Of a DNA stretch of 33,903 nucleotides, positions 1 through 8,827 are shown one piece after another; position 1 is the stretch's first letter, and the number at the start of each line of letters is the position of its first letter. Position numbers and translations under genes: made by a program. Under the pieces are notes generated by a model. It ran no database searches. It saw nothing but the letters and a program-made list of their open reading frames with translations, and was not told the origin of the DNA. Origin of the DNA: a virus; the IMG/VR virus record IMGVR_UViG_3300038441_000386, positions 1 through 33,903 of that record; one strand, 5' to 3'.

Positions 1-121
1 AGTTGGATATCGATAATGTATCAGGCAATCGATCAGGCAACGCGTCCACAGTGTACCGAGTATTAACATCGATCCACGTTGCCCCATTGAGACTCTTTTG
101 GTATTGTGTAGGATTAGCCAT
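1..121 (-). CDS. Partial gene, N-terminal 40 residues, baseplate region
   Basis: An open frame starts at an ATG at 119-121 and runs off the left edge of the window with no stop, giving MANPTQYQKSLNGATW... at its N-terminus. It lies 4 bp after the PAAR gene stop, and a weak GGGTGA ribosome binding site overlaps the end of that gene. In contractile-tail phages the gene after PAAR is often a gp25/W-type wedge protein, but the visible 40 residues do not establish this. The position, not the sequence, is what suggests a baseplate role. Confidence 0.6.
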   Translation of the reverse strand, partial: MANPTQYQKSLNGATWIDVNTRYTVDALPDRLPDTLSISN

Positions 122-125
122 TTAG

Positions 126-389
126 TCACCCAGCATTAACATCAGAAGAGCCGGCCACTATTACGGCACCGCAGCCTGCTACTGCACCGACGGTCACAAT
201 AAGCTGACCATTAACACGTTGTGTAGTTGTTACCGCAGTTAAAGCCGTGACACCATGCCCAGATATAGGACATGCGTGAAGATCGCCCTCACGTGCTACG
301 GCTATACCATTTGCTGCCACGTTTGATGATGCAGATATGATGGTTCCACCGTGGCTAGAACCGTCACCTAGTCTTGATATCGCCGGCAT
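126..389 (-). CDS. PAAR-domain spike tip protein
   Basis: An 87-residue protein that begins MPAISRLGDGSSHGG and is almost entirely short Gly/Ala/Val/Thr beta-strand repeats, with an HACPISGHG segment and paired Cys/His residues. This is the PAAR pattern: a small metal-stabilised cone that sits on the tip of the gp5/VgrG spike and sharpens it for membrane puncture (T4 gp5.4 is the model). Length is normal for a free-standing PAAR protein. It lies 1 bp downstream of the spike gene, which supports the role, and the two are probably translated together. Confidence 0.9.
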   Translation of the reverse strand: MPAISRLGDGSSHGGTIISASSNVAANGIAVAREGDLHACPISGHGVTALTAVTTTQRVNGQLIVTVGAVAGCGAVIVAGSSDVNAG

Positions 390-390
390 A

Positions 391-1047
391 TTAGTTTAGA
401 TTGATTTGAGAACCTGTGATAGTCACAGTACCTGAAGAGGCTATATCGACGTTACCTTGTACAACAATCGATAAGTTCCCCTGCACCATTTTAGCGGCGT
501 CACCCATGACCGTCGTTGCTTCGTCTCCTGCTACGGTCTTAGTTGCGTTACGCCCCACCTCTACGTTTTCATCCCTAACGATGGTCAGCGTTTGATCGCC
601 CTGCGCATTGTATTTCAACGTTGTACCTGAGCTATGGGTGAATTCCCAAGCATTGGTCTCCATATTAACCCACAGCTCATTACCTGATGGGTCTTTGAAG
701 CCCCAAGTGTGTGGACTGGAGAATTTCGGATTGGGCTTACTATAGTGGGAGGCTTCATAGAGACCATAGTTAGCATCGCTATTCTGAAGATGAACCCTGA
801 CCTCAGAGCCGACTGCAGGCGAACCATAGGTACCATAGCCTTCGCCAATACCGAACGGAGAATAAGGGTGTGGACCTACCCAGGGTATCTCACCTTCAGC
901 AGGATCCCAAAAGTTAGGTACCTTGACCTTAATGCGATTTTGCCCCAAAGGGTCTGCGTTATCGACCACCACGCCTACTAGGTAATTCTTCTCTTGGGAG
1001 TCTTCTACGGCCTCGCCTATCTGGTCATTTACACTATTGAATCCCAT
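391..1047 (-). CDS. Baseplate spike protein, gp5/VgrG-like, no lysozyme domain
   Basis: This 218-residue protein has an N-terminal OB-fold of the phage base-plate V/gp5 type (about residues 22-110, with YLVGVVVDNADPLGQNRIKV and the PWVGPHPY turn). A C-terminal segment of short repeated strands follows (about 125-218, ending in repeats such as GNVDIASSGTVTITGSQINL) and is typical of the triple-stranded beta-helix needle. T4 gp5 has a lysozyme domain between these parts; here there is no room for one, so wall digestion is probably done by the transglycosylase encoded at 3330-4781. Neighbours are the hub gene upstream and the PAAR tip downstream. Confidence 0.88.
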   Translation of the reverse strand: MGFNSVNDQIGEAVEDSQEKNYLVGVVVDNADPLGQNRIKVKVPNFWDPAEGEIPWVGPHPYSPFGIGEGYGTYGSPAVGSEVRVHLQNSDANYGLYEASHYSKPNPKFSSPHTWGFKDPSGNELWVNMETNAWEFTHSSGTTLKYNAQGDQTLTIVRDENVEVGRNATKTVAGDEATTVMGDAAKMVQGNLSIVVQGNVDIASSGTVTITGSQINLN

Positions 1048-1048
1048 A

Positions 1049-2167
1049 TCAGCCCTCTACATATTGTTCATTCGTACCGTGACGAGTCACATAAATTTTC
1101 TCTGAGTAAGTTGCGCCTCTGATGTAGATTGCCCTTCCGTAGGTAGTGTAGATGCCTGAATTGGCTACGTCTTGCGTCGTGTCTTCCTTCTGAATACTAA
1201 GATTAACAAGCTCCATGAGATCGAGATTGGTAGCCATCTGAATCAATAGTTCCAAGTTCTGTGAAAACAGATTACGATACCTTATATTTTGGTACGATGC
1301 TTTCTCATAGTTTTGATGCACGTTACCTACGTCAATGGGTCCGAATCTTACGGGCCCTCGTTGCAACTTGGTCTTCAAGGCTTGGTTATACAAGGGCGCT
1401 CTCGAATCCGACTTAAAGGCCAGATTATCGATCTTCGTCTGTATGTTGCCAATCATAGACTGAGCATACCGCATGTTCTGATAGCCAGATAATGCATTGT
1501 TGAATCCTGATGCGGCTGCCGCTGCTATGTCCACAGCCGTAAAGGCATCTGCTGCATATTGGTAGGCCACAATCTTCTTGGTTGCAGGCGGTAGTTTATT
1601 GATATTTCGGTACAGCAGCTTGCCACCCAGATTGACACCTAATCCAGTACAGGACTCATCATCGATATAACCACATAGAGCTATGTCACGGGCGAACGTT
1701 GACCACGATAGATTCTGTGGTACCCATAGTTGTGCGTCATTCGTTGTAGGTCCGTCGTAAAGCAATCCGCATTTCTCTGCTATAGTCCCCAATACCGAAG
1801 AACTGGTGCCCCGTATTGATGTACTGGACGTGGTATTCCAATATAGCGGCGCGTCCCAATAGCCAGTTATCTTGTACACATAGGACGCACCATTAAACGT
1901 TCGTGTGTGATTAAATTTACGGAACAGGTAGGTTTGTGTATCACTACTACCGCTTTTGATGGTAACTCTTATAGGTATACCGTCCTGAAGCCCCATTTTG
2001 TCCATAACGTGCTGCACATCAGTGATACCCAAACTTAGTGTTGGCAGCTTGTAGGCAACCGACGCGGCAATCAGCAGATAGTCCAGAATGTTGGTGTTCT
2101 GTAGGGGGTATTCGCGGTCATCAATGAACACGGAGACCTCTAAGTCTCCTTGTAATAGGTAACCCAT
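1049..2167 (-). CDS. Baseplate hub protein, gp27/gpD-like
   Basis: A 372-residue protein directly upstream of the gp5-like spike, one base apart. Early segments resemble the hub fold: an N-terminal beta domain (LQGDLEVSVFIDDREYPL), then a domain with VYKITGYWDAPLYWN and a helix near SVLGTIAEKCGLLYDGP, the motif where gpD/gp27 proteins carry a short helical insert. Hub proteins form the trimer linking the tail tube to the spike. The assignment rests on gene order (hub, spike, PAAR), length and these motifs; sequence identity to T4 gp27 looks low. Confidence 0.75.
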   Translation of the reverse strand: MGYLLQGDLEVSVFIDDREYPLQNTNILDYLLIAASVAYKLPTLSLGITDVQHVMDKMGLQDGIPIRVTIKSGSSDTQTYLFRKFNHTRTFNGASYVYKITGYWDAPLYWNTTSSTSIRGTSSSVLGTIAEKCGLLYDGPTTNDAQLWVPQNLSWSTFARDIALCGYIDDESCTGLGVNLGGKLLYRNINKLPPATKKIVAYQYAADAFTAVDIAAAAASGFNNALSGYQNMRYAQSMIGNIQTKIDNLAFKSDSRAPLYNQALKTKLQRGPVRFGPIDVGNVHQNYEKASYQNIRYRNLFSQNLELLIQMATNLDLMELVNLSIQKEDTTQDVANSGIYTTYGRAIYIRGATYSEKIYVTRHGTNEQYVEG

Positions 2168-2168
2168 G

Positions 2169-2513
2169 TTAGATCACAAAAGCAGGCAACTGGTTATTTT
2201 GTTGGGCTGACATATATGCAATAATATCGGCCTTAGCGGGCACCTTCAGAACCATTCCTGGGTAAACCTCTTGAATAGGATCCTGAAGACCATTATAGGT
2301 CAGTAATACACGCCACAAAGAAACATCAGCATACAGTTTATACGCCATACCAGCTAGGTTAGCCAAATCAGATTCTGTGATTACATAGGTCGAGGTGAAT
2401 GGTATAGCAAACCGTATATTCTTATAAGCACTCTTGAATACAGAGCGATTGGTTCCCGTGTTGTCAACAGGCGTATAACGTCCCCAATCATAATCAGTAG
2501 ATACGTCAGCCAC
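2169..2513 (-). CDS. LysM-like baseplate protein, gp53-like candidate
   Basis: A 114-residue protein. The middle (ITESDLANLAGMAYKLYADVSLWRVLLTYNGLQDP) followed by VYPGMVLKVPAKADI resembles a LysM-type fold with the usual ending of pairing, G and L(K)VP. Small LysM-like proteins between the tape measure and the hub are common in contractile tails, and T4 wedge protein gp53 has a similar C-terminal domain. The role is inferred from that context. The start ATG follows the upstream gene by 10 bp with an AGGAGG-like site (cctcct on the plus strand at 2518-2523). Confidence 0.6.
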   Translation of the reverse strand: MADVSTDYDWGRYTPVDNTGTNRSVFKSAYKNIRFAIPFTSTYVITESDLANLAGMAYKLYADVSLWRVLLTYNGLQDPIQEVYPGMVLKVPAKADIIAYMSAQQNNQLPAFVI

Positions 2514-2523
2514 TTATACCTCC

Positions 2524-3330
2524 TTATTGAGCGCCCTGCAGCGCAAATATCTTGTCCAAATCGGATTGTAGCAGCAAGAACAGGGGCGTGAATTGCACGG
2601 CCACCCGAGCATACATAGGTAAGCCTGTTCGTGCGTCTATTTGTGATTCATAAGTCTTTTGCACGTTGGTGATGACCACCGAATCAAAGAATGCATAGCG
2701 GCCAATACTGATCGATATCTGGTTCTTGATTCTACGTTTCCACTCTTCGGCTTGGCCAAGTCCACCGTTAGAAGGTACGCCTTGGGTCTGGTTATTACCA
2801 TTAAGAACCTGGGTCTCGCTGTTGGTCATCTTCGCGGGCTTAATGAGTCCGAAAGCTTCACCAAGCGCCGTACCAGCATACGAAGCGGTATCCACAAACT
2901 GATCCTTGGCGGCGGATAGTATGTCCTTGGCTGCCTGTATGTCTAGTTGGGGACCGGGAGACTGCAACATCCCTGATTTAACGTCCATACGTGGTGTCGT
3001 AAGTTTTAGGAGCTTCAATATAGGATCCCGAACGTCCTTCACGGGATCCGTTTCTGTTTGGAATTCTAGCTCAAGACCCAATTGTGTGTCAGTAGAACCC
3101 TGCCAGATTTTAGCTGTCAACGCTTGTGAAGTGAGCCTTATGCCACCCATTCGGGCTAACGAAGTCAAGGCGTTCTCACCGAATACGCCTTGGCTGAAAG
3201 GCGCTTGGTATTCTGATTGGCTATCGAACGTGAATTGCTGGGGCATATAAGCATTGACCACCACTGGTGTGCCTTCAGCTGGATTCACGGTCATTATTGT
3301 TACCGTATAATTAGGGTTGGTAGACGCCAT
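2524..3330 (-). CDS. Baseplate/tail-tube initiator candidate (gp48/gp54-like)
   Basis: This 268-residue protein lacks clear catalytic motifs. Its C-terminal third (IKNQISISIGRYAFFDSVV, then TYESQIDARTGLPMYARVAVQF) has the alternating strand pattern and late V-x-F-x-P ending of tube-like baseplate proteins. The middle (about 120-190) is helical and poorly structured, rich in Asn/Gln/Gly. Its ATG overlaps the stop of the transglycosylase gene as TAATG. Position between tape measure and hub suggests a gp48/gp54-type platform for tube assembly. It could instead be another wedge component. Confidence 0.5.
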   Translation of the reverse strand: MASTNPNYTVTIMTVNPAEGTPVVVNAYMPQQFTFDSQSEYQAPFSQGVFGENALTSLARMGGIRLTSQALTAKIWQGSTDTQLGLELEFQTETDPVKDVRDPILKLLKLTTPRMDVKSGMLQSPGPQLDIQAAKDILSAAKDQFVDTASYAGTALGEAFGLIKPAKMTNSETQVLNGNNQTQGVPSNGGLGQAEEWKRRIKNQISISIGRYAFFDSVVITNVQKTYESQIDARTGLPMYARVAVQFTPLFLLLQSDLDKIFALQGAQ

Positions 3331-4781
3331 TATGATACCTCTAGAAGTGTTTTACCCTTACCTTTCACGATCTGACGATTTACCTTATCTGAGAGGGCCA
3401 CAGATAGATCAGATTCCTCAGCAGTAGCCGCAATTACTGCGGTTCTCTTTGCAGCACCCTTAAGAACGGGGGTGCCCATAGTGGGCTTCGATTCAGCCAC
3501 CACAGATGTGTTCTCATTGGCTGCCGCGTAGTGTGTGCTAAACCTGCCCTTCTGATATACCAGGAACTGTTCCGCAGTTTGACCCTTAAGCATACCGTTT
3601 TGCTGCATTGCCAATAAAGTGGCTTTAGAAGCAGGCTGCCCTAGCATGACAGGTATAATGCCAGGCCCAATGTTATGTAGCATATAAAGATTTTCGCCCG
3701 TCACCGGCAGGTTAGCTTTCTGAAGAAGTCGCGCATTCTCTTTAGCCAACAAAGCGGTAGCCAAAGTATTGATGCGCTTGTCATGCCGAGGATCATCAGA
3801 AGTCCTAAACGTTTGCTTGGTAATAGGGACCATGCCTATTGCTTTGCCCTCCGCTTTGGCGGCTAAAGCATTCCACGTACCATAGATAAACTGGCCAGCA
3901 CCGATAGCACCTGTTGGGGACATCTTGCCAGTCCAGCCGCCCTCCATCTTTATAAAGCCTCGTAACACATCTTCAGGCAAGCCGAATCGAGAGCTGGCTT
4001 CCTTAATGTGGGAGTCCATGTCCTTACCAAAGCCTTGAAACTTCTGACTTTTGGGCTCGCTTTTAAACAACGAGGAGACCGCCGATATAGGAGTTTGAAT
4101 CGCTGACTTAGCGGACTCCATTATGGTCGGCTGGTATACGGGAGAGGCTTCTACAGGTGCCGTGGTAGTGCTAATGTCCTGCTGGGGCGGCTCTACCTGT
4201 CGTGTAAGCCTAGCTGGCACATGATCTGCGTCATTCTTACCCCAGAACTTTCTATATAGCCAATACAGACCACCGGCAGTCAATAACGTACCACCTATAA
4301 TGGCAGCCGTCAGAGGATTACCAATGATAAATGCGGCAACCAACCCGATTATTGGCCTGATGACGCCGAAGATCAAGCTTCGAAAAACATTCCTGGCTAT
4401 GGCCATAGCCAAACGACCTGCAAATGTCAGTATAGGCCTCACTATGTAGGTGATTAGCCGTCGACCAATGAACGTCAGGGCCCCCATCACTATACGCCTG
4501 CCCGCAAACGTTAAAAGCGATTTCAGGATACTCTTAAAGCTCAGCCCCTTAGATTTTTCTTCGTCATCTTCTTCCGGCTTGTCTCTCTGATGCTGAAGGC
4601 TTTGCAGAACAATTCCCATTATATTATGGGCTCGGTCTGCATTCTCCTTATTGCTGATCCCGCTTTTGACCATTCGTAATAAAGAAGCAGAGAGCGCCAA
4701 AGTCTTGGTTGATTCGTGAAGCAGCTGGACACTCTTCTCCTTGCGGGGCACAAAGGACAGTGCGTTAGCTATGGTGCTCAC
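3330..4781 (-). CDS. Virion lytic transglycosylase with hydrophobic segments
   Basis: A 483-residue protein with three parts. Residues 1-80 are helical and charged. Residues 85-178 carry several hydrophobic stretches broken by Arg (repeats of the type FAGRRI, FIGRRL), suggesting membrane insertion. Residues 252-400 form an SLT/lysozyme-like domain: FGLPEDVLRGFIKMEGG with candidate catalytic Glu280, then GAIGAGQF and a LHNIGPG motif. It would cut peptidoglycan during DNA entry and perhaps form part of a channel. Its start overlaps the tape-measure candidate's stop (ATGA), which ties it to the tail operon. A tape-measure-associated or ejection protein is the likeliest identity. Confidence 0.8.
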   Translation of the reverse strand: MSTIANALSFVPRKEKSVQLLHESTKTLALSASLLRMVKSGISNKENADRAHNIMGIVLQSLQHQRDKPEEDDEEKSKGLSFKSILKSLLTFAGRRIVMGALTFIGRRLITYIVRPILTFAGRLAMAIARNVFRSLIFGVIRPIIGLVAAFIIGNPLTAAIIGGTLLTAGGLYWLYRKFWGKNDADHVPARLTRQVEPPQQDISTTTAPVEASPVYQPTIMESAKSAIQTPISAVSSLFKSEPKSQKFQGFGKDMDSHIKEASSRFGLPEDVLRGFIKMEGGWTGKMSPTGAIGAGQFIYGTWNALAAKAEGKAIGMVPITKQTFRTSDDPRHDKRINTLATALLAKENARLLQKANLPVTGENLYMLHNIGPGIIPVMLGQPASKATLLAMQQNGMLKGQTAEQFLVYQKGRFSTHYAAANENTSVVAESKPTMGTPVLKGAAKRTAVIAATAEESDLSVALSDKVNRQIVKGKGKTLLEVS

Positions 4782-6580
4782 GATACTAAGCTCCCCATGT
4801 TAAGCATATGCAGCATGTCATCGCCAGGATTCAAGCCAAAGCTGGAGATAGACACACCGTTAGTAGCCGCCAAACCAGACTTCTCTGGTTGTGTTGCCTG
4901 TGGTGGTTGTACCGCAGGGTCAGGTATCGTTATACCGTCCTTAAATGATGCACTCACCTCCGGAACTACTGTAGTAGTTGGCACACTACTAGACGCCAAT
5001 ATTGCAGCAGGTGCCGGCCCTGTGCTTGTTGCACCACCCATAGGTGCCACGCTTTGGGTAGAAACCATCGTGGCAGGCTTGGCTACCACACTAGCGGTTG
5101 TCGTAGGGCTTGCCGCACCTCTATAGTAAGCAATGTCGGCCTCCACTTTGGCTATCTGGTGCGGTGCGTAGGCCAAAGTAGTTTTGGTTTCCAACGATAG
5201 CTCCGTACCGTTACGTTTGGCTTCCTGCTCCTTCTGTTGGGCCGTTTTCAAACGGGCTTTCAAGGAAGCCAATGTGGTCTGGAGTTCAGGCAGCTTGGAC
5301 TTCGCTTCATCAGCGCTTACCTTAGGTCGGGCTGACGCAGGTGTGGGCGCCGGAACCTTAACAGGGCTAGGTGTTTCTTTGCCGGTCACCCAACCCTTTG
5401 CTTTCTCCCACAACGATGGTCCTTTATCATCCTTCAAGCCGAACCAACCTCTAACCTTATCAACTAGCCAATCAATGATAGCGGATCCACCTTCTTTAAT
5501 TGACTTCCATTGATCACCCATAAACTTGGATATCGTCTCGAAGTTGAGGTACTGCCTAACGTTATCCGCTATAGTCTTGATCAATTGAGGGGCTGTAAGC
5601 GCTACAACAAGAGGGGCCATCAGCTTGCTTATAAGGCTCTTGGCTCCACCAAAGAAGCCTTTGGCACCCTTAGCTGCGGTCCCCAATTTGTCTTTACCCG
5701 CGCTGAGCCAGAGCTTGGCTTCTCTAAACCATGCCCTGGCCTTCTTTTCTTCAGGTTCTTTCTCTGACCTTGACTTATAAGCGCGCCACTCATCTTCTAC
5801 AGAAGACCGCAGTTTATTGTTGGCTTCCACCGCCCTGTTGATCTTGTTATCTACGGCGACCGTTGTGGTCTTCTTTATATCGTCCCCGATCTTGGCATCG
5901 TCTTTCACACCACGGGCAACCATAAAGTCTTCTAGTGAGTCATAGGCTTCTGGCTTAGGTTTGGTGAAAAGCGACGTTACTTTGCTGAGGGTACCAGACT
6001 TTGCTTCGGTGGCTTTCTCTTTAAGAGATCGGAATCGATCAAATAAGGACGGACCTTGGTCCGTCTTCTTATTGACCATCTGCTCGAATTTATCGAACGT
6101 GTCTTTGGCTTCTTTCTGGTCCCTGGTGGCCTTGACGACGGCTTGGAGTTTGTCGAACATGCTTTCGACTTCTTCCTCTTGGTCATCAAGGCGTTCTTCA
6201 AGGACATCCTCAAGCTCATCGAACTTCTCGGTGATATAGTCCTTCAAGCTTCCCACTATATCTACCGTAGCCTCGGCAAGAACCTGCTGGAATGTCTGCT
6301 TGAAAACCCGATCATGTGCCTTAGGCGTAAGGGGTCGCTTACCCAGTGCAATACGATCAGCATTGAGCTTGTCAACAATGGTATCAGCCGTAGCCTCAAC
6401 GCTGGCTATCTGGTCTTCAAACAGCTGGGCCGCCAGTTGATCGTACTTGGCTAAGACTGTGCCCAAACCTTTCAGATCCTGAGGTGTAGCGGCGCCCTCC
6501 AGCATCTTATCGAAGGTAGTGGACGCCGCGCCCTGTATTTCAGCCCATTTTGCAGTTTCTTTATCGGTTCTAAATGCCAT
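4778..6580 (-). CDS. Tape-measure candidate, large helical tail protein
   Basis: A 600-residue protein from the ATG at 6578-6580. A TTG nine bases upstream is also in frame, but ATG is preferred. Residues about 1-290 are charged and coiled-coil rich (EDVLEERLDDQEEEVESMFD and similar). Residues 300-345 contain a hydrophobic segment (LISKLMAPLVVALTAPQLI), and the C-terminal third is Pro/Thr/Ser/Ala rich. Length is close to T4 gp29, and the position directly after the gp26-like assembly gene fits a tail-length or hub-internal protein. No enzymatic motif is seen. A general virion structural protein cannot be excluded. Confidence 0.55.
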   Translation of the reverse strand: MAFRTDKETAKWAEIQGAASTTFDKMLEGAATPQDLKGLGTVLAKYDQLAAQLFEDQIASVEATADTIVDKLNADRIALGKRPLTPKAHDRVFKQTFQQVLAEATVDIVGSLKDYITEKFDELEDVLEERLDDQEEEVESMFDKLQAVVKATRDQKEAKDTFDKFEQMVNKKTDQGPSLFDRFRSLKEKATEAKSGTLSKVTSLFTKPKPEAYDSLEDFMVARGVKDDAKIGDDIKKTTTVAVDNKINRAVEANNKLRSSVEDEWRAYKSRSEKEPEEKKARAWFREAKLWLSAGKDKLGTAAKGAKGFFGGAKSLISKLMAPLVVALTAPQLIKTIADNVRQYLNFETISKFMGDQWKSIKEGGSAIIDWLVDKVRGWFGLKDDKGPSLWEKAKGWVTGKETPSPVKVPAPTPASARPKVSADEAKSKLPELQTTLASLKARLKTAQQKEQEAKRNGTELSLETKTTLAYAPHQIAKVEADIAYYRGAASPTTTASVVAKPATMVSTQSVAPMGGATSTGPAPAAILASSSVPTTTVVPEVSASFKDGITIPDPAVQPPQATQPEKSGLAATNGVSISSFGLNPGDDMLHMLNMGSLVS

Positions 6581-6585
6581 AATAA

Positions 6586-6750
6586 TCAACCCACATAAAT
6601 TTTTCCTTCCTTGGCGGCCTTCTTCTTGTCTTCTTTGATCTGATAGGCTTTATCGCTAAGATACAGGAATTGATGAACAGGCGCCGAGTCAGGAAGATAC
6701 ACATGGAATTCAGACATAATTAGAGCATGTCTGTCCATGATATCCTGCAT
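6586..6750 (-). CDS. Small ORF between assembly protein and tape-measure candidate
   Basis: This 54-codon frame opens 1 bp after the stop of the gp26-like gene and ends 5 bp before the tape-measure candidate. Two other in-frame ATGs exist at 6738 and 6717; the one at 6738 has an AGGA four bases upstream and may be the true start (50 residues). The product ends in a Lys-rich helix (KEDKKKAAKEGKIYVG). The frame is +1 relative to the upstream gene and is open back through that gene's last codons, so a frameshifted C-terminal extension is possible. Function unknown; tail-assembly chaperone pairs occupy this position in many phages. Confidence 0.5.
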   Translation of the reverse strand: MQDIMDRHALIMSEFHVYLPDSAPVHQFLYLSDKAYQIKEDKKKAAKEGKIYVG

Positions 6751-6751
6751 A

Positions 6752-7702
6752 CTATGCTTTGGGAAGAAACGAGTGCGCGTCGAGAGTGATTTTACTCACC
6801 CAAGACGCGCCACACTCCTTACATTTCACATTGATAGACTCAACTACGCCATAATCCATAATGGCTTTCTCGTATGCCTTGATAGTCGATATGTCATCAG
6901 CACACATATCCTCTACCACGGCTATACGTTCTTGAAGCGATGCCGGGTGACCTATGTCTAAGTAGGCCGCTATCTCTGCTGCATACCTAAAGTCCTCTTC
7001 GGCGAACTGCGGGTGTTCCATCATCTCTACAGTGTCGCGGGCTGTAACGCTCTTACAGGTAGCACCCGGATACTGGAGAACATACAGTTCTGGGTTGGGG
7101 AGGTGCTCAAGTTTGTTGATCTTGAGACTCGACTTCCTTACGATCTCTGAGACCACAAGTGAGTCTTGAGGAAGTTGGCCATCCATTACCTTCTTAACGT
7201 GCGCCTCGTTCTCACATGTTGTGGTATGTGTGTACATATACTTGGTATAAGAGTTCTGTCTCAACCAGTACAGAACAAAGTAGAAGTCTGGTAAGGCCAA
7301 GTCGAAGGCCAAGTTCTGGTCTCCTCGTGTATTGCTCAATACCGAAGACACGACTTCCACTATCTGCAGGAAGGAACCTTCATCCGAAGCCCGGCTTAAC
7401 TTGGCTAGATGACGACCTTTAAAGGGCTTGATGTACAGGTCCTTGAACTCGTAGAACACATAATTACTGGGCAGGTCGATCAGCACGGCCTCTGCTTCTG
7501 CCACTGGGTTGGTGAAGCCTGGCGTAGATACCGGAATCGTAGGCTCTTGTATAGGTGCCTGACTGGTCAAACCCTGTGCGTGGACCTTAGGCTTTCGGGC
7601 TTGTTCAGGCAGATGTGGGCTTTGGTATGGCTCACGTGCCTTTACACGTTGTTCAATAGCCTGCTGTCTTTCAGGCGGGAATGGTTCAAACTGGGTAGTC
7701 AT
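6752..7702 (-). CDS. Baseplate hub assembly protein, T4 gp26-like
   Basis: A 316-residue protein starting at the ATG at 7700-7702; a GTG six bases upstream is the alternative. After a Pro/Gln-rich N-terminus, the segment FKDLYIKPFKGRHLAKLSRA and the following helices match the T4 gp26-type baseplate assembly family. The C-terminus has a CKECGASW knuckle and an upstream Cys, possibly a zinc site. Its place before the tape-measure candidate suggests a tail-assembly or chaperone role rather than a core virion part. The next small ORF begins one base after its stop. Confidence 0.65.
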   Translation of the reverse strand: MTTQFEPFPPERQQAIEQRVKAREPYQSPHLPEQARKPKVHAQGLTSQAPIQEPTIPVSTPGFTNPVAEAEAVLIDLPSNYVFYEFKDLYIKPFKGRHLAKLSRASDEGSFLQIVEVVSSVLSNTRGDQNLAFDLALPDFYFVLYWLRQNSYTKYMYTHTTTCENEAHVKKVMDGQLPQDSLVVSEIVRKSSLKINKLEHLPNPELYVLQYPGATCKSVTARDTVEMMEHPQFAEEDFRYAAEIAAYLDIGHPASLQERIAVVEDMCADDISTIKAYEKAIMDYGVVESINVKCKECGASWVSKITLDAHSFLPKA

Positions 7703-7714
7703 AGACACTTTCTA

Positions 7715-8722
7715 TTAGAGGAACTCTTCACCAGGGCTTAGAGACTCAATGGGGTTGAACAAAGAGGAATTAGAAACATTGTACAGATTGACGTAAACAT
7801 CACCCACAGAGAACGTAACGTGATTAACTACCCGGTCAGATGAGCCACTATTCAGCGAATAAGCATCTATGGTCTGGGGCCAGCACTCCGTATATTCCAG
7901 CTCAGCTATCACGTTCCTTGCAGAGTTCATCAGGTATATTAGAATCGGCTTCTTGTAGGCTGAGGGTCGACCCCAAGCACCACCATTGAACTCAGCATTT
8001 TGGCTGGACGTGTTCTGGAGAATAGCGTTATTCCATGCCTGTAGATATCGCAGTGCCCTATTGGTAGAGTCTTGGTATATCGATAAGCGTAGGGAATCCA
8101 CACTATACACGGTGCCTACATAATGCTTATTCCTGCCAGCCCTAAAGATGGCTCTGGTATCAAAGTTCCTAAAGGGAGTTGTGGCTTCCTCAACGTAGTA
8201 CCAGGGTAACCCTTCAGCAGCACCATTAAGTGGCAGAATAACGGGCATTACCGCATACCAGTTGAATGACATCTGTGGATCTGACCGAGCCAGCGCACCA
8301 GCAAGGGCATTACCTTCAGTAAGAGGCGAACCCAGATTTATGTTGGGTCCGTCTAGACCACCGAAGAAGCCTGGGGACCTAAGAATCGATCCAGACGTAA
8401 TGGGACCAAAGACTTTGCCTAGGTTCCCCATCACTTGATCCGGTGTCGATATAATCTTATTAACCCCACCACTAACATCGCCCCTAAGAATATCGTAGAG
8501 CGCACCGTTTAGATTCTTAAGCCCACCAGTTACCGTCTTGTTAATGCCTCGTGTAGTAGATCCTAACGTGCTGTCTATGGACCTGTTTACGGCTTGGCTA
8601 ACGTCACGTTTCGCTGTGTTGTTGCTATTTACTGTTGAGGTCCTAACATTCTTAGGCACACTCTGCGTATTGTTCTTGATCTGTTTCTTTGCCTGACCGA
8701 GAATATCGTTTAAAAGGCTCAT
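7715..8722 (-). CDS. Tail-tube-fold baseplate protein
   Basis: A 335-residue protein. Residues 1-130 are Ser/Asn/Gly rich and low in structure. From about 150 on it looks like the gp19/gp54 tube fold: FNWYAVMP, a strand-loop YYVEEATTPFRNFDTR, a central YKKPILIYLMNS strand, and the diagnostic late WPQTIDAYSLNS and VNHVTFSVGDVYV. It could nucleate the tube on the baseplate. It is the first gene of the tail block, preceded by a 105-bp gap with hairpins. ATG at 8720-8722 has AGGA about 10 bases upstream. Confidence 0.65.
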   Translation of the reverse strand: MSLLNDILGQAKKQIKNNTQSVPKNVRTSTVNSNNTAKRDVSQAVNRSIDSTLGSTTRGINKTVTGGLKNLNGALYDILRGDVSGGVNKIISTPDQVMGNLGKVFGPITSGSILRSPGFFGGLDGPNINLGSPLTEGNALAGALARSDPQMSFNWYAVMPVILPLNGAAEGLPWYYVEEATTPFRNFDTRAIFRAGRNKHYVGTVYSVDSLRLSIYQDSTNRALRYLQAWNNAILQNTSSQNAEFNGGAWGRPSAYKKPILIYLMNSARNVIAELEYTECWPQTIDAYSLNSGSSDRVVNHVTFSVGDVYVNLYNVSNSSLFNPIESLSPGEEFL

Positions 8723-8751
8723 GTTGGCGAATTCCTAATGAATCCGCGACA

Positions 8752-8785
8752 AAGGCTGACTATTGGATCCTCATGAGCCAGCCTT
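8752..8785. repeat. 7-bp inverted repeat upstream of tail block
   Basis: AAGGCTG at 8752-8758 is mirrored by CAGCCTT at 8779-8785 with a 20-base loop. It sits in the only long gap of this part of the genome (8723-8827), between a terminator-like hairpin and the first tail gene. No good promoter hexamers were seen here, so its role (RNA processing, regulator site or chance) is open. Confidence 0.35.
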
Positions 8786-8795
8786 GCTCACGGGT

Positions 8796-8815
8796 AAAGG
8801 GGAGTTTGGCTCCCC
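8796..8815 (-). terminator. Weak intrinsic terminator candidate
   Basis: On the minus strand GGGGAG is followed by a 5-base loop (CCAAA), CTCCCC and then TTT. The stem is perfect and GC-rich but the T run is only three bases. It lies 12 bp past the stop of the gene at 8828-9262 and before the tail block, a logical place to separate portal-region and tail transcripts. Confidence 0.55.
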
Positions 8816-8827
8816 GGAAGAACTAGT

